A stretch of DNA of 64,000 nt, taken from contig NW_020313168.1 in the NCBI RefSeq assembly GCF_003265705.1, positions 2,910,242-2,974,241 on the forward strand. The letters are read 5' to 3'. Below the pieces are notes generated by a model. It made no database searches and was not told the origin of the DNA. It saw nothing but the letters and a program-made list of their open reading frames with translations. Below are positions 11,506-22,549 of the stretch, one piece after another. The DNA comes from Callorhinus ursinus (taxonomy: Eukaryota > Chordata > Mammalia > Carnivora > Otariidae). The translations under genes and the position numbers were made by a program. Each line of letters begins with the position of its first letter. Positions within the stretch are counted from its first letter, which is position 1.

Positions 11506-12694
11506 CCCTGCCCAGAAACACAGTTGGGCTGTGGGCAATCCCCTAGACCTGAGTATGCAGCCAGATGGAGGCCTGGGGGCCAGTTCTGAGCCCCCAGGTC
11601 CGAAAGGGGCATGTTCCTGCAACACAGAGCCCAGGAATGAGTCTCTGCCAGGCCCCCCGGCTGTCCCGACTCAGAGGCGACAAGACCCGGTCTGAAGCCC
11701 CAGCACCCCTCCCCGCATCAGCCCCACGGGCCCCCAGGCCCCGTGCTCTCGGGGAGGGCCTCCTGGAGTCTCTATCATGCCTTCCCCGTTTCTGTCCACT
11801 CCCTAAAAGTTAGAATCCTATTAAGGTCGCGGTTCCCTACATTTGTGACATAAAGACAGTCTTGGAGAAAACTTAGGCTGTTCAGCATCAAAATCCTATT
11901 ACCAAACGCCGTGTTTCCGTGCACAGACACCTGGCGGCTAGGAGATAAGTGGGAACGCGCTCCTGATTGCGGCCGCTGCGCTATCTGCCCAGCCCAGGCT
12001 GTGCGGGAGCCCAGCCCCTCCGCCCCCGTGCCCCCCCCTTTGCTACCCTCCACCCCCCACTGTCTGGGTAGCTTCACAAAGTCTCCCGGTGCCAGTGGAG
12101 AAAGCCACCTAGAAAGTCTGTGTCCTCGACCCCCACCGAGACCCTGGGGTGACTTCCTCTCCCTGGCCCTGCCTAGGAGGGTGTCTGTGAACTGGGGTCC
12201 CTGGCCGGCAAGGGTACCACAGAGGGCAGAAGAAGGGGGATAGGGTGTGGGGAGGAGGGGCTTAGACACTATCCTGGGCTGGGGGCTGTGCTAAGGCCCA
12301 GGGAAGCAAGCATGGGGATTAACTGTGGGGACCGTGCTGCCCCCAAGCCCTATGGTCAGACAGCCAGGCTGAGAGATGGGGCTCACAGAGCCAGCCCCGG
12401 GCTCCCTCCCTGCATTCTCCTGTCCCCCTGGTGAAGATCACTGACCTCCAGCTCTGTGATCCCTGGTGGGTTCCAGACCCTGCCCTAGGGCTGTCTTTGT
12501 GAGCATCCATTGGCCACCCACACTCCCCTGCAGACAGGATGGGGCTGACTCTCCATTTGGCCTTGCGGGGCCTTCAGGCCTGAGCCACCTTCTCTCCTGC
12601 CACCTGCCCTCAGCTGGCCAGGCACTGGGGCTGAGCCCCCTCCTGCAGCCTGCTGCTCTACAGCTACTTCCTCCTGAAAGCTGGTCATACCCCA
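11506..12694. other. Unique DNA with a possible regulatory island
   Basis: The segment 11805-11960 is AT-richer and unique ('gttagaatcctattaaggtc', 'cagcatcaaaatcctattac'), with two similar 'aatcctatta' words about 80 bp apart, set in GC-rich DNA. No exon, RNA gene or repeat was recognised in the rest. Confidence 0.35.
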
Positions 12695-12775
12695 GCCCAC
12701 TCCCAGCCTTCCTATGCCCCCAGTACTCTGTGCCGCAGACAACAGAGTGTATTGTAATTATCTGTTTAAATCATG
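12695..12775 (+). mobile_element. L2 LINE fragment, plus strand
   Basis: The segment 'gagtgtattgtaattatctg' followed by 'tttaaatcatgg' matches the L2 3' region ('actgtattgtaattatctgt'). The upstream 'ccagtactctgtgcc' fits the preceding L2 text. Short and diverged. Confidence 0.7.
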
Positions 12776-13099
12776 GCAATGCACACCCGTGCTCCTGCCC
12801 AGGCCTGGGTATGTCGCAGGTGAGAAGCAAAAGGGGGCTTGTCACCAGCTGTATGGGGGAGTGGTCCCGCTCATGGGTGAGCCCATGGCCTCTCAGGTAG
12901 GGGCACAAGGTGAGGGGACTGTCAGCCTTCAGCTTAGCCCCATTTATCTGCCCACTTCCCCACTGGACTCTGAACTATGGAAGGCCACGTGGGATGCACT
13001 CCCCACCCTTGAGGAGGGTGGGAAGAGCCCGTCTGGGTCCCCCTCAGGGTCTTCTCTCTTTCATCACCTCCCCCTGTCCCACTGTGCTTTCCTTCACAG

Positions 13100-13188
13100 C
13101 CACGGGGCCCTGACCCCCAGAGAGGTGTGGGGCATGGAGGGGGACGTGGAAAGGGGTAGTTTGTCCACCGGGTCACCTGGGCCGGCAG
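13100..13188 (+). other. Exon-like segment with good splice signals, unproven
   Basis: A long pyrimidine tract (about 13050-13096) ends in 'tttccttcacag' at 13099. Eighty-nine bases later 'ggcag/gtgaga' supplies a strong donor at 13188/13189. One of three frames is open across the segment and reads HGALTPREVWGMEGDVERGS then LSTGSPGPAG; the other two are closed. No family is recognised. Pseudo-exons with such signals are common in introns, so this could be chance. An L2 fragment begins 25 bp downstream. Confidence 0.25.
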
Positions 13189-13212
13189 GTGAGACTCAGG
13201 GTCTTGCTCTTT

Positions 13213-13385
13213 CCATTCATTTATTCATCCATCCAACGAACGTTTGAGAAGCTCGTCTATGTTGGGCACTGGGTTTACAGTGGTGAACAAAACAGATATT
13301 CTCCAGCCCTCAAAGACCATGGATGAGTAAAGAAACAAATTAAAATATAATTATGATTTGCAACAAGCACCACAGAGGAGAACAG
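13213..13385 (-). mobile_element. L2 LINE 3' end, minus strand
   Basis: Begins 'cattcatttattcatccatc' and continues 'tgttgggcactgggtttaca', 'gtggtgaacaaaacagatat' and 'tccagccctcaaagacc'. This is the reversed L2 terminus with its tandem 'attc' tail, mobile-element size-marker block and 'tgccctcaaggagct' counterpart. No coding content. Confidence 0.85.
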
Positions 13386-13732
13386 GGACCCAAGAGATGG
13401 GACGGGGCGGGGTCTCACAGGAGCACAAAGTGAGATGGTCCCCGTTGGGGGCAGGGGGCCACTGGATCCCGTAGGGACCGAAGCACCTGACGCCCTCTTG
13501 CTGGGCGTAATAGAGATCGGGGTTTGTGTGGTGTCTCGCAGCCTTGGCTTCCTTCTCTGTGGGTCTCCCTGTTCCCTGCACAGGCTTCTCTCCCAGCCCT
13601 GCTGCCTCCCAGGGATCCTGGGTGTGCTCCTCATCACCTGTCCCTCATGCCCACTCCATCTTCTCCCCGGGTGTTCCTCTCCGTGCCCTTGGCTAAAGGC
13701 ACCATTTACATCTCTCCTTGCTGTAATCCCCG
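13386..13732. other. Unique DNA, nothing recognised
   Basis: CT-rich stretch at 13530-13700 with no adequate exon or repeat signature. Confidence 0.5.
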
Positions 13733-14115
13733 TATTAGGTATCTGTTGGTCCCATGGTTACACCAAACCTTAGCAGCTTCAAACAATAGTCGCTTCTTAG
13801 CCCACGCTTTCTGGGGCTCGGGAGTCTGGGAGTCCAAGCAGCTGAGGTGTCTAGCTCAGGGGCCTTCACGGGCTTGCAGTCAGCATGCTGGCTGTCAGAG
13901 GGGGCCCTAGTTCCTCCTATGTGGATCTCTCCCTATGGCCGCTTGAGTGTGTTTCCATGACGTGGTGGCCAGCTCCCGCAAGCGTGAGAGTGGGCGACAT
14001 CGTTGATGACCGGATCTCAGAACTGAGACGCCCAGCCCTGGCACAAGGCAGGAGGGGACTGCAGCAGGAGACAGGAGGTGAGGATCCTGGCGGCCATCCT
14101 AGAGGCGGGCACCAC
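13733..14115. mobile_element. Ancient interspersed repeat, same family as 8231
   Basis: Opens 'ttaggtatctgttggtccca' and 'accaaaccttagcagcttca', and continues through 'gtggatctctccctatggcc' and 'gcttgagtgtgtttccatga'. It closes with 'ggcggccatcctagaggcgg' and 'caccaca'. This follows the recognised order of the family from its 'gttatctattgctgc' end to its 'ggccatcttggaggctggct' end, so the copy looks near full length although diverged. The Repbase name is not assigned. Confidence 0.75.
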
Positions 14116-14519
14116 AATCCCCAAAGCAGACAAGACTGTCTCCCAAGCCCTAGATCCTGGCAGCCAGCCACCTGCCAAATACCCTCTCCCCCATATGTCC
14201 CAAGGGCTCTTCAGACACAACGTCTAAGTCTGAACCCAACCCCACAAGCCTTGGGAAGCCTTATTGTGTAGCAGTTAGCATATACCAAGGTGTCAAGAAT
14301 ACCGTCGGGAGTGCACGTAAGCCTATAACAAACACCATCATCCACCCGGTGCAAGCCCCCCGAGTCCTGCCCATCATCCCACCCAGTCTCCATCCACCTG
14401 GTGGGAGCCTCAGTTTCTCATGTGACAGCCAGCAGCTGCCTCCAGATTGAGATTCCTGCCTTAGTTTTTACCCCCTTCTGGCCTGGCCTCACAGGCACCA
14501 GAGCCAACTTCCTAAGACA
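14116..14519. other. Unique DNA, nothing recognised
   Basis: No gene or repeat signal beyond short CT-rich text. Confidence 0.5.
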
Positions 14520-15065
14520 CAAATCTTCATAGTTTCCTGCTGAGAATTCTTCAGGTGGCTGTTGGCGCGGTGTTCAAGGTGCTCCAGGATCTGGTGCCTG
14601 ACTTACGTGTCCAGTCCCAGACCTTGAAGTCGCCTCTCTGCCCCTCTAGCGTGGTTCCATACCTGCCGGCCCAGCCGCTCCGCTGCTGGGTTGTTAGGAC
14701 TCCCTCCACGGTGGGCCTCCTCCTCCGGGAAGTGAGAGCACCCTCTCAGGATGAGCGAGGTGCCTCTCTCTCTGCTACGGGCCCCACACACTGACACTGC
14801 GTCTGTGCATTCAGCCACTCACACGTGTCTACTGAGCCCCTGTCCTGTGCCACGCACTGTTCTAGATGCACCCAGCACAACTGAGGTCTGCCCTGTGGCA
14901 CTTGACGTCTCATGTGAGGCCTTATCCCTCCTCTGCTGGGTTTCTGGTTTGCTTATCATCCCGTCCTCTGTACTGCAAGCCCCTTGGGGACAGGCCTGTG
15001 TGGTGTTCTCATCTGTGTCCCCAGTCTCTAGCGTAGGAGGGACTGGATGGATGCTCAGCGCTGGA
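14520..15065 (+). mobile_element. L2 LINE, plus strand, with a reversed L2-like piece inside
   Basis: An upstream L2 block lies at 14530-14700 ('gcggtgttcaaggtgctcca', 'ggatctggtgcctgacttac'). The L2 3' end lies at 14925-15060 ('actgcaagccccttggggac', 'aggcctgtgtggtgttctc', 'tgtccccagtctctagcg'). Between them, 14811-14880 carries text in the opposite sense ('ctgtgccacgcactgttcta'), which suggests a rearrangement or a second fragment placed inside the older one. No reading frame survives. Confidence 0.75.
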
Positions 15066-16284
15066 ATGATGCTTTTGGGAAAGGCCAGCCCGTGGGAACC
15101 AGCTGCCCTAAAGTTCCCCGAGGGCCTGAAGCAGGGCTCTTGGTCTGGCTCATTGATTCCTAGACTCAGGAACCCAGGCTGACTCGGTGAGGGAAGCATG
15201 GAAGATGCACAGGAGAGGCTGGGAATGCTTTGAATCGTGCCCTGGGCAACTCCTCACCAATAGGTTGTACGCAACACAGCCACAGCTGGGCTGGAGTTCT
15301 CTCACATTTGGGGAGCACTTCTGCTTTGGGGCCTGGAGTCCCCCCTGGGGCCCCCACTTCAAGCCTGGCTGTCACTGGGGTCACACAGCCCCCAGCCTTT
15401 CCGCCAGAAACTGCTTTCCCCGACCTTGGGGAAAACTGCTTCCCAAATTACACCCCTCCATTTCCTAAGTGTTAAACACAGCGCAGAGGACACATAAACT
15501 GCATAAGGGCCTTCTCATTCCTGTTGGATGCGTTGAATAATGTAACATTCCAACAATACCTAAAGGTACACTGTATTATTAAAACTCACTGGTGTTAAAA
15601 AAGGAAGAAGAAGCCACAGCTCAGCTACAGTAGAATTGTCACCGACTCCCACTAGATGCCAGGATAATAAAACCCAAATTATTATTATTATTATTATTTT
15701 TGTCAGAGACGGGATTCATGAGGCATGAGGGGAGTCAGGAACAAAGCTGGTTTCTGGTTTAAAAAATGGAAGGAGGAGACTCGTGTTCAGGATATTATGT
15801 ATTCCCTATCATCTTTACTCTCGTGATGAAGCGCCCCGTGTTATTCTTCCCCTGGCTCAAGAGGTGGCCAGTTTTGCCTTTTTAGCGTGTCTTATGTCAC
15901 GCCCTGGGTTTGGTCATTGGCTTGTGTTGGGGGGAAGCAGAGACCGAGAGGCATCAGGGAGGGGAGGAAGTGGACGGGCCAGCGCCATCACCCCAAACGG
16001 TGCCGGAGGTGGGGGGCGGGTGACAGAAGCCGGGGGAAGAGGCACGAGCGGCGGGGAGGGGAGCGCTTCAGAGGGAAATGAAGACAGGAAGCGATGTGAG
16101 TGCAGGGTCCCTGGTGGGTGAGGCCCTGGTGGGCGAGGGCTCCGTGTCCCACTGGGCCGTGTGGTCGGTAGGACAAGCAACTCCGCTTGGTCTGGATGTG
16201 TCGGTGGTTTTTAAAAAACGAATCCCAATCCTTGCCATTACGTTGAATTGGCCAGGTTTCACCACAGTACAAGTGACAGGTAGC
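15066..16284. other. Unique DNA with an AT-rich segment and an ATT microsatellite
   Basis: The region 15475-15720 is AT-rich and unique ('cattccaacaatacctaaag'). It contains a small (ATT)n tract at about 15678-15700. A near-match to the CTCF core, 'ccactagatgccag', lies at about 15648-15661. GC-rich text at 15960-16080 has several CpGs but is too short to call a CpG island. Confidence 0.4.
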
Positions 16285-16460
16285 TTTGCCTGAGTTTAAG
16301 GTGTGCGACATAATGACTCATGGTGGGTACACGCTGTGAAGAGGCCACCACAGTGAGGTGGGGTGACATCTGTCCCCTCACATGTTCACACGCGTTTTCC
16401 CAGGATGACGAATTTTGAGATCTCCTCCCTTGGCAACTTTCCCATTCACAACACAGCGTC
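16285..16460 (-). mobile_element. L1M 3'-UTR fragment, minus strand
   Basis: The order 'cctgagtttaaggtgtgcga', 'cataatgactcatggtgggt', 'gtgaagaggccaccacagtg' and 'gacatctgtcccctcacatg' mirrors the old L1 3' UTR read in reverse ('ttaggtgtacaacatagtga', 'taccatctgtcaccatac'). Diverged and truncated. Confidence 0.7.
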
Positions 16461-17358
16461 GTTCAGCGCAGTCCCCGGTCGCTCACTCACCTCCTGACAG
16501 CTGCACCCCATTTCCTGCCCCTGCCCCGCCTCTGGGAGCCCCTGGCTTGCTTTCTGTTCCTCTGGATTTCCTTGACTTCCTGCCAGGCAGAGCTGGTGGA
16601 GGAAAAGGTTCCTCCCGGCAATGAAATGAACCAGCGAAGATGTGGTTTGGGGAGGAAGGCCCCATTCCGAGATGGGCGAGCTGAGCCCCCTGGGATTTGC
16701 AGATGCCACTTCCTGAGTCCCTCTGGGACATCGAATGGGAATGTAGACAGATGAAGGGTGGCTCCGAGTTCAAGTCCTGAGCTTACAGGGCTGCACCTGC
16801 CCAGACGGGGCCCGTGTGCCTGCCGCAGGCCCAGGGAGGAGGAGCACCATGAGGGGCGCCGGTGGGGTGTCTCTGCTTCTGTGTTGTTGCCTCAGCTCGA
16901 ATCCTATATGTAAAGCCACTTCCTCAGATGACCCCAGTTAGAAAGGACTATTGCCGTCCCCAGTCTGCCCTTGTGTCCCCAAGTCCAGGGCTGCCTTTCT
17001 CTTTGGAGATGTGGAAAACCAGCCAGAATGGATGCCTCGTGCTGGGGCCCTCTCTGCCTGGGAAGTTGTGAGTGTGGATCTCTGGGGGGCTCCGCTGTTC
17101 ATGTGCGGAATGTGACCTCACCCCCACCTCTGGGCACCGGAGACCCTACCACCCACAGCCCCAGAAGAATGGCAGTGACGTCTGCTCGCTGGTTTTCAGG
17201 TTGGCCAGGTAACGTTCCTCACCTGTGGGCGGCTCACCTAGACGTGCCTTCTTCTTCCTTTTCTTGTTCATTTAACGGGTGCTGGCGGAGCACCTGCTGA
17301 GCACAGTGCTGAGGAAGACCAACCGGGGGCTGCCCTCGGACTAAGGTTCGTCCTATTT
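16461..17358. other. Unique DNA, weak L2 trace at the right end
   Basis: No exon or RNA gene. At about 17270-17320 'gggtgctggcggagcacctg' followed by 'ctgagcacagtgctgagg' may be an eroded reversed L2 end. Confidence 0.4.
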
Positions 17359-17376
17359 TGATGATGATGATGATAA

Positions 17377-17408
<32 letters not shown>

Positions 17409-17411
17409 ATT
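17359..17411. repeat. GAT/GGT trinucleotide microsatellite
   Basis: Tandem 'gat' units with one 'aat' interruption give way to 'ggt' units. On the minus strand it produces a poly-His tract inside a 238-codon frame, which I regard as a by-product of the repeat rather than a protein. Confidence 0.95.
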
Positions 17412-18361
17412 TGGCCGGGTTCTCCCCCTCCCTCGGTCCCTTCTACCCTTCTCTCCCCCTCCCAGCCTTGTAGAGGGCCAAGGACAGGGGTCCTCAGAGA
17501 GAAATGGAGGGGCCGACTGCCCAGTCCCTCTCAGGGCTAGAGTTTGAGGGTGGCCAGAGGATCTCCCATCCATGCAGGTCTGTTCTAGCGGGAGCCTCTG
17601 CTGGGGCTGGTGCCTATTTGTGTGTTGGCTTATTTTTTGCAGAAGACACTTTTTAGAAGTCCCAGTGTTTATTTTTCTATCTTCTCTCCCTAATGGCAAG
17701 AATCGCAACAGGAGGCCTTTTGGGGCCAGGGCACCAAAGCCAGCCCCAGCCATCTGCCCCCTTGGGAGCAGAGCTGGGAGCTGGGCTGGCTCTGTAGCCA
17801 CCATGGGCCCCGGAGACTTTAATTGGTGGCTGAGATAGGGGGAGGGGTGGGAATGCCCTGGAGAGACCTTCCCTGAGACCGAACCCTCCCAGCCTGCTCC
17901 CTGTCCTTGCCCTTGGTAGGACCACGCCTGGTACCTTCCAGTGCCAGGCCCTTCCCCAGGATCACGTCCTTCTGGGGCCCCCACCTCCTGTGTCCAGCCT
18001 TCCTGGGAAACTTCAGCCTCTGTCCACCCCCAAATTATTTTGAGGGCTCCCCCATCTAAAGTGAGGGGGTTGGATTCTGAAGAAGCAGGTCGAGGGAGTA
18101 GGGAAGAGTCCTGGCCGCCAGTGAACCCATGTTCCCACTGGCCCCGGGGTTCTGCAGTGTGGGGGGAGGCCCGCCCCCCACAGCAGGAGGCACAAAGGAT
18201 ATGGACATTGACGGTCAGCAGTTGGAGGTTCCCTGCTTACCTCTGGCCCCGGGCTATGCACTGGCAGAGGCTGGAACCACAGGCACCTGCCACTGTGCTT
18301 GGTGCTCGGTGGGACATGGTGAGCGTGGTTCCCAGGAGGGGGACAATGCAGCTCCCTCTCC
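17412..18361. other. Unique GC-rich DNA, no gene assigned
   Basis: Stop-poor in several frames but with no recognised domain. The 238-codon minus frame reading into it begins in no promoter or splice context. Confidence 0.45.
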
Positions 18362-18417
18362 TGTTGGACCTGAGCTGAAGGCAGACACTTAACCTACGGA
18401 GCCACACGGATGCCCCT
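18362..18417 (-). mobile_element. Can-SINE head fragment, minus strand
   Basis: The text 'tggacctgagctgaaggcag' followed by 'acacttaacctacggagcca' and 'cacggatgcccc' is the reversed tRNA-like head of the carnivore SINE (compare 30122-30175). Only about 55 bp remain, and the body and tail are missing on the left. Confidence 0.7.
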
Positions 18418-20004
18418 TTTCTTTTCCCTTTTCCTGGAGCCAGCCTTGGGGCCTGGAGAGACTTCATGGCTCCTTACTTGCTTGGCCTTTTGCCTCTTAT
18501 CTTTGTCTGTTCTGTGAAGATGGACGTGGGGCCAACCCCTTCCCCTGGCAGCCAGTGAGTCCTGTGTCCCTGAAAACCCCAGGGCAGAGGCCCCCGGTTC
18601 TGCACCGTGGGTGGTGGATGGTGTTTCGTCCTGCAGAGTAGGGGAGACAGCGCAGTTTCAATCAGGGACAGGCTGTGAAATGATCTCTCATTTAAGGACA
18701 CAAAGGGCAACCGGCCGTTGGTGAGGCTGGCTCTCGCCCTGGGTCCCCGAGGCCTGGCCAGGGCAGGGCTGCTTGCCCCGGCGGGGTGTGGGGGGGGAGC
18801 TCAGGGCTGCCGGTCCAGCCCCAGTGACCCCACGGCCCATATTCCCCCATCTAAGTGAGCACTGCCGGCCGTGTACCACCCAGCAAAATGAAATAAGCTC
18901 TCCTTTCTAGGCTGCGCGGCTCCCGAGGGGGGTGTGCAGAGTCGGGGCACTGGGCACACAGCTCAGCATGCGAGTGGCGGGGGGCCGGCGGGGGGGACGT
19001 GAAGGCATCACGCTGGAGAAGGTGGCCCGGATTTCAGGAAGAGAGAGGAGTTTGGGGGCTCCCTGGATTCTTGTACGGCCCCTCTCCCCTCAATGTCTTT
19101 GCTCCCTGTCCCTTGTCATCTGTCCTTCTTGGGTTTAGGTCCCCGTGGCGCTGTCCGCCTGTCCACCCTGCTCCTGTTCCTGTGGGTCTGGCGCAGAAGG
19201 AGTTCAGCCCTTGCCTTCTGTGCTGGCTGCTGAGGGTCAGGCGCTTGGTTCTAAGGGAAGCCTGCCTACCTGCCTTGTCTGCCCACCAGCTTGGTCACCA
19301 CCTGGAGCCGCCTCTACCGGGGCTCCCCTTCCTCCTGCTGGGCCCTTCCCCTAGCCACCTCTCCCACTGCCTAACTTAGCACCAGCCCAGGAGAACAGAT
19401 CACAGACTTGCTTTTCCCATTGACAAGTGGCCTCCTGGAGCTTAGGGCCTTTTTCCGTTCTCTCTGATGCCCAGCTCCTGTGCTGTGCGTGGATGGCATT
19501 GGATGGTCACTGGAGAGGCGGGCGGGATCCAGGCGTTTCTCCGCAGTTGGCGGCGCTCTGTGGGGTTGGCCCTGCCATGTGGGATGTGGGTGGTTCTCCT
19601 TTAAGGAACTGGATTTTAGGAAAAGAAACAAACTGGTAGTCTTTTCTTTCCTTTTTTTAAAGCTCCGTTGTGGGATTTCTGGGGACGTGCTAGCAGGAGC
19701 CGGTCCATGGAGGTGGGCTGGGGGAACCAGTCCCCGGCCAGTGTGACTCAGGACCCTGCCCCAGAGCCAGTCTCTGGGGGCTGACCAGAGAGGAGGTCCT
19801 GAATGGAGTCTGTGTCCCGTCTGCCTGATGGCACGCGTATGGGGTGGGGGTGAATGAAGCAAAGAAAGGACTTCCAAGGCCCAGGTACCCCCCTACCTCC
19901 AAATAGCAACTAACCAGCCCCCTTGTGTTCCCTGGGAACCCTGACTCCGGGGTGTGATAAAGGATGCTCTTCTATAGAAGCCTAATATGTGCATAGGGAA
20001 AGGG
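18418..20004. other. Unique GC-rich DNA, no gene assigned
   Basis: No repeat or exon of adequate support. The minus-strand frame 19371-19877 (168 codons) crosses a Lys/Ser-rich section made by the T-rich run near 19640-19665 and is not convincing. Confidence 0.5.
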
Positions 20005-20155
20005 GTCGTTCATGCCTTCATGCCTTCAGTCCTTCACTTGACAAACACCGAGTGAGCTTCAACTGTGTGCCAGGCACGGTCTAGGCACTGGGGATCAGTA
20101 TGGAGGAAAAGAGACCCAAGTGCTTGCCCTCAGGGCGCTTGCGTTCCAGGGGCGA
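20005..20155 (-). mobile_element. L2 LINE 3' end, minus strand
   Basis: Begins with the tandem 'atgccttcatgccttcag', then 'cttcacttgacaaacaccga', 'tgtgtgccaggcacggtcta' and 'ggcactggggatcagtatgg', ending at the 'gccctcagggcgcttgcgtt' block. This is the standard reversed L2 terminus. Confidence 0.85.
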
Positions 20156-21082
20156 TGCATCTGTGTGGTAGCAGATGGGAATGGTCCTGGGGGAGGTTCA
20201 CGGGGCAGAGGAGGAGGGACTGCCGAGGGGGGCGGCCGCCGCGTTTGATAGGGTGTTCTGCTCGGGCTTGGCCAACGGAAAGGTGCCATATATCAGAGTC
20301 CCCAGGGAGGGAGGGGCAAGACATGCAGTGATGGAGGGAAGAGGGTCCCGAGCAATGCAGGTACAAAGGCATGGTGCAGGGGGAGGCATGTGTGTGTGGG
20401 AGGGGGCAGCCTGGAGGCCCGGGGACTGCAGGTGGTGGGGGGCACTGTCTAGGGTCCCATGGGCAGAGGAAGATTTACCAGGAGGCTATGAACCCCACAG
20501 ACTGAGCAAGACCCTGCAGCTTATTTTTGCCTTCATCATCCTAGGTAGCACCCCCAAATCCTGTAAGCGTCAAGGTCCCCAAACCTGGTTTCACCTGGCG
20601 TGCTGGCCACTGTAGCAACTCTGGGCATTTTCTCCCGGTGACACAGGACAGTGTTGGAGGGATATGTCTGGAGAGTGACATCACCCAAAGAATCTTTTAA
20701 AAAGAGCGGGACCAGGGAGTTTCGGCAATGGTAGCAGTGGGGGGTCCTGGACTCTGCACTGGGCGTGGCCGGAAGTGTGTGGGGGGGAGGGGGGCGTGAC
20801 CAGACCGGGTAGGGCCAGCACCAGGGAGGGGGTCAAAGAACAGTTGGGGTGTTCATCATGGTGGGAGGGCTGACTGCACAGCAGGGGACGGCCCACCTGC
20901 CGTTGGGGGATAGGGTCCTAATGCTTTGTTTCCCCCACAAGTTCCTCTCCGTCCCCTGGGGTGTGATCCCTGGTGGCCACACCCCCTCTTCTCTAGGATA
21001 CTCACCCCTGTGTTTTTTTTATATCAAAAAGAGGATATTTGCTTCAAAGGCATTTACATTTTTTTCTTTTCTTTTCCTTCAG
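20156..21082. other. Unique DNA leading into a strong acceptor-like site
   Basis: GC-rich unique DNA to about 21000, then T-rich 'tgtgttttttttatatcaaa' and a pyrimidine tract just before 21083. No repeat recognised. Confidence 0.45.
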
Positions 21083-21229
21083 GTTGAGAATCCGTCTCTG
21101 AGAACCTGAAGCTTTTCCTGCTGATTCTCACTATTTTCCCAGCAAACTTCCACCCAAGAAAGTTCCAGAAAGAACACCCGTGGGAGGCCTCCCTGCTACA
21201 GCGAAGCAGACCTCACCCACCACTACCAG
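21083..21229 (+). other. Exon-like segment, probably noncoding if real
   Basis: A very pyrimidine-rich acceptor ('tttcttttcttttccttcag', ending at 21082) is followed 147 bp later by a near-consensus donor 'ccag/gtaagg' at 21229/21230. All three forward frames hit a stop within the first 30 bases (for example 'gagaacctgaag'). If it is spliced, it would therefore be a 5'-UTR or long-noncoding-RNA exon, or a terminal coding stub. It lies in unique DNA, not in a recognised repeat. These are the best paired splice signals I found in the window. No transcript evidence is available. Confidence 0.35.
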
Positions 21230-22549
21230 GTAAGGCTGCCGCCGGACAGAACAGTCCTGGGAGTCTGGGTTTGCGACGGAAGAACATTTTATTGGCACAA
21301 GGGAATGGCAAGGTGGGGACGTTCTGCTCGCTCTGGTGTGAGGATCACCATGTTCTGGGGGGGCTCAAGGGGTGGGATGGGGAGCATTGGCAGATCCCTG
21401 GGAATGTGCTGGCTTGAATTTGTAAGGAGTACCTGCCGTCTGTGACCTGAATTCCATCAGCCTGGCTGCAGAGTTATTATCCCAGGAAGGAAGGTGGACG
21501 GGGTGTGATGAACCCTGTCTGGTGTCAGTGCGAGATGCTGCAGAGGCTGAGGCCGGGTCTGACCTTCCCCTGCCCAGATTTCCCTGCAGCTCCTTGAGCA
21601 GCGCTCATGCCTCCACTGGGCTCCAGAGGGGATCACCTGATGGCTCCATTCCACTTAAGTTGTGGCAGGAACCCCCCAAGGTTGGCGGGTTAGTGGCAGA
21701 CCCTTGCAGGCTTGGGGCCTGTCCCCCATCAGGCTGCCCCACTTCAGATGCCAGCCACAAGTCTTGGGGGCCACTTGTACTTCTGATGTACCAGCTACAA
21801 ATTCCCATGACCTTCAGTTTTGATAATTTGCTAGAATGACTCTCAGAACTTAAGAGCCATACTGATGGCTATGTTTTTATAATAAAGGACACACGTAGCA
21901 TGAGGTCTGCCCTCCCTCTGTAGGGTTAGAACAGGTCACCCTTCCAGCATATCCATGTGTTTGCCCGTCACCAAGCTCCCTGAGCTTTGGGTGTCCAGAG
22001 TTTTCCTGGAGTCCTGTTACGTCATCGGCCACAAGACCGGACCCTGTCTCCTACCCTCTCTGTCCCCTGAGGGAGAAGGGAAATCTCAGCTCGCCAATCG
22101 CTGCCTCTCTCGAAGGACCCCAAGCCCGAGCACCCAGTTAGCGGGAAGTCAGGTGTGGGAATAACAGATGACACTCCCATCCCTCGGGAATTCCAGAGGC
22201 CAGGGACAAAACCAGACAGGGTCTGGATCACATCACCAGGAAGCTCAGTGCAGCCCCACTCCCTGCCGAGACACTGCCCAAAACTGGAGGGGCGGGCTCA
22301 TCCGAGGCAGGGCAGGAACGACTCGAACCCCTCACCCTGCCATCCGCCTGTGTGCTAACGCACATGATGCCAACAAGAATTCTGGGCAAGGAGCCGAGCA
22401 CACTGGCTGGTCTCTCTAGTACCCTTTAAAAGAGTGCACAGAATCAGATTCTGTACCGGGTATTGGGGGCATCTGTGGTCATGTGCTGCTCATTTCTGTC
22501 TCAGGGTGTTTGGGGCCCTGTCCTTCAGTAGGTTGATGTACACTGCCTG
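21230..22549. other. Unique DNA, no gene assigned
   Basis: AT-richer text near 21790-21900 ('tctgatgtaccagctacaaa') may be an old repeat, but no family could be named. The remainder shows nothing. Confidence 0.45.

Noticed and set aside
15960..16080. CpG-containing GC-rich text as a CpG island promoter
   Set aside because: Too short and CpG density modest by eye; no start-site motif.
17268..17984. 238-codon minus-strand ORF with a poly-His tract
   Set aside because: The His run is the GAT/GGT microsatellite; the remainder is stop-poor GC-rich DNA with no domain.
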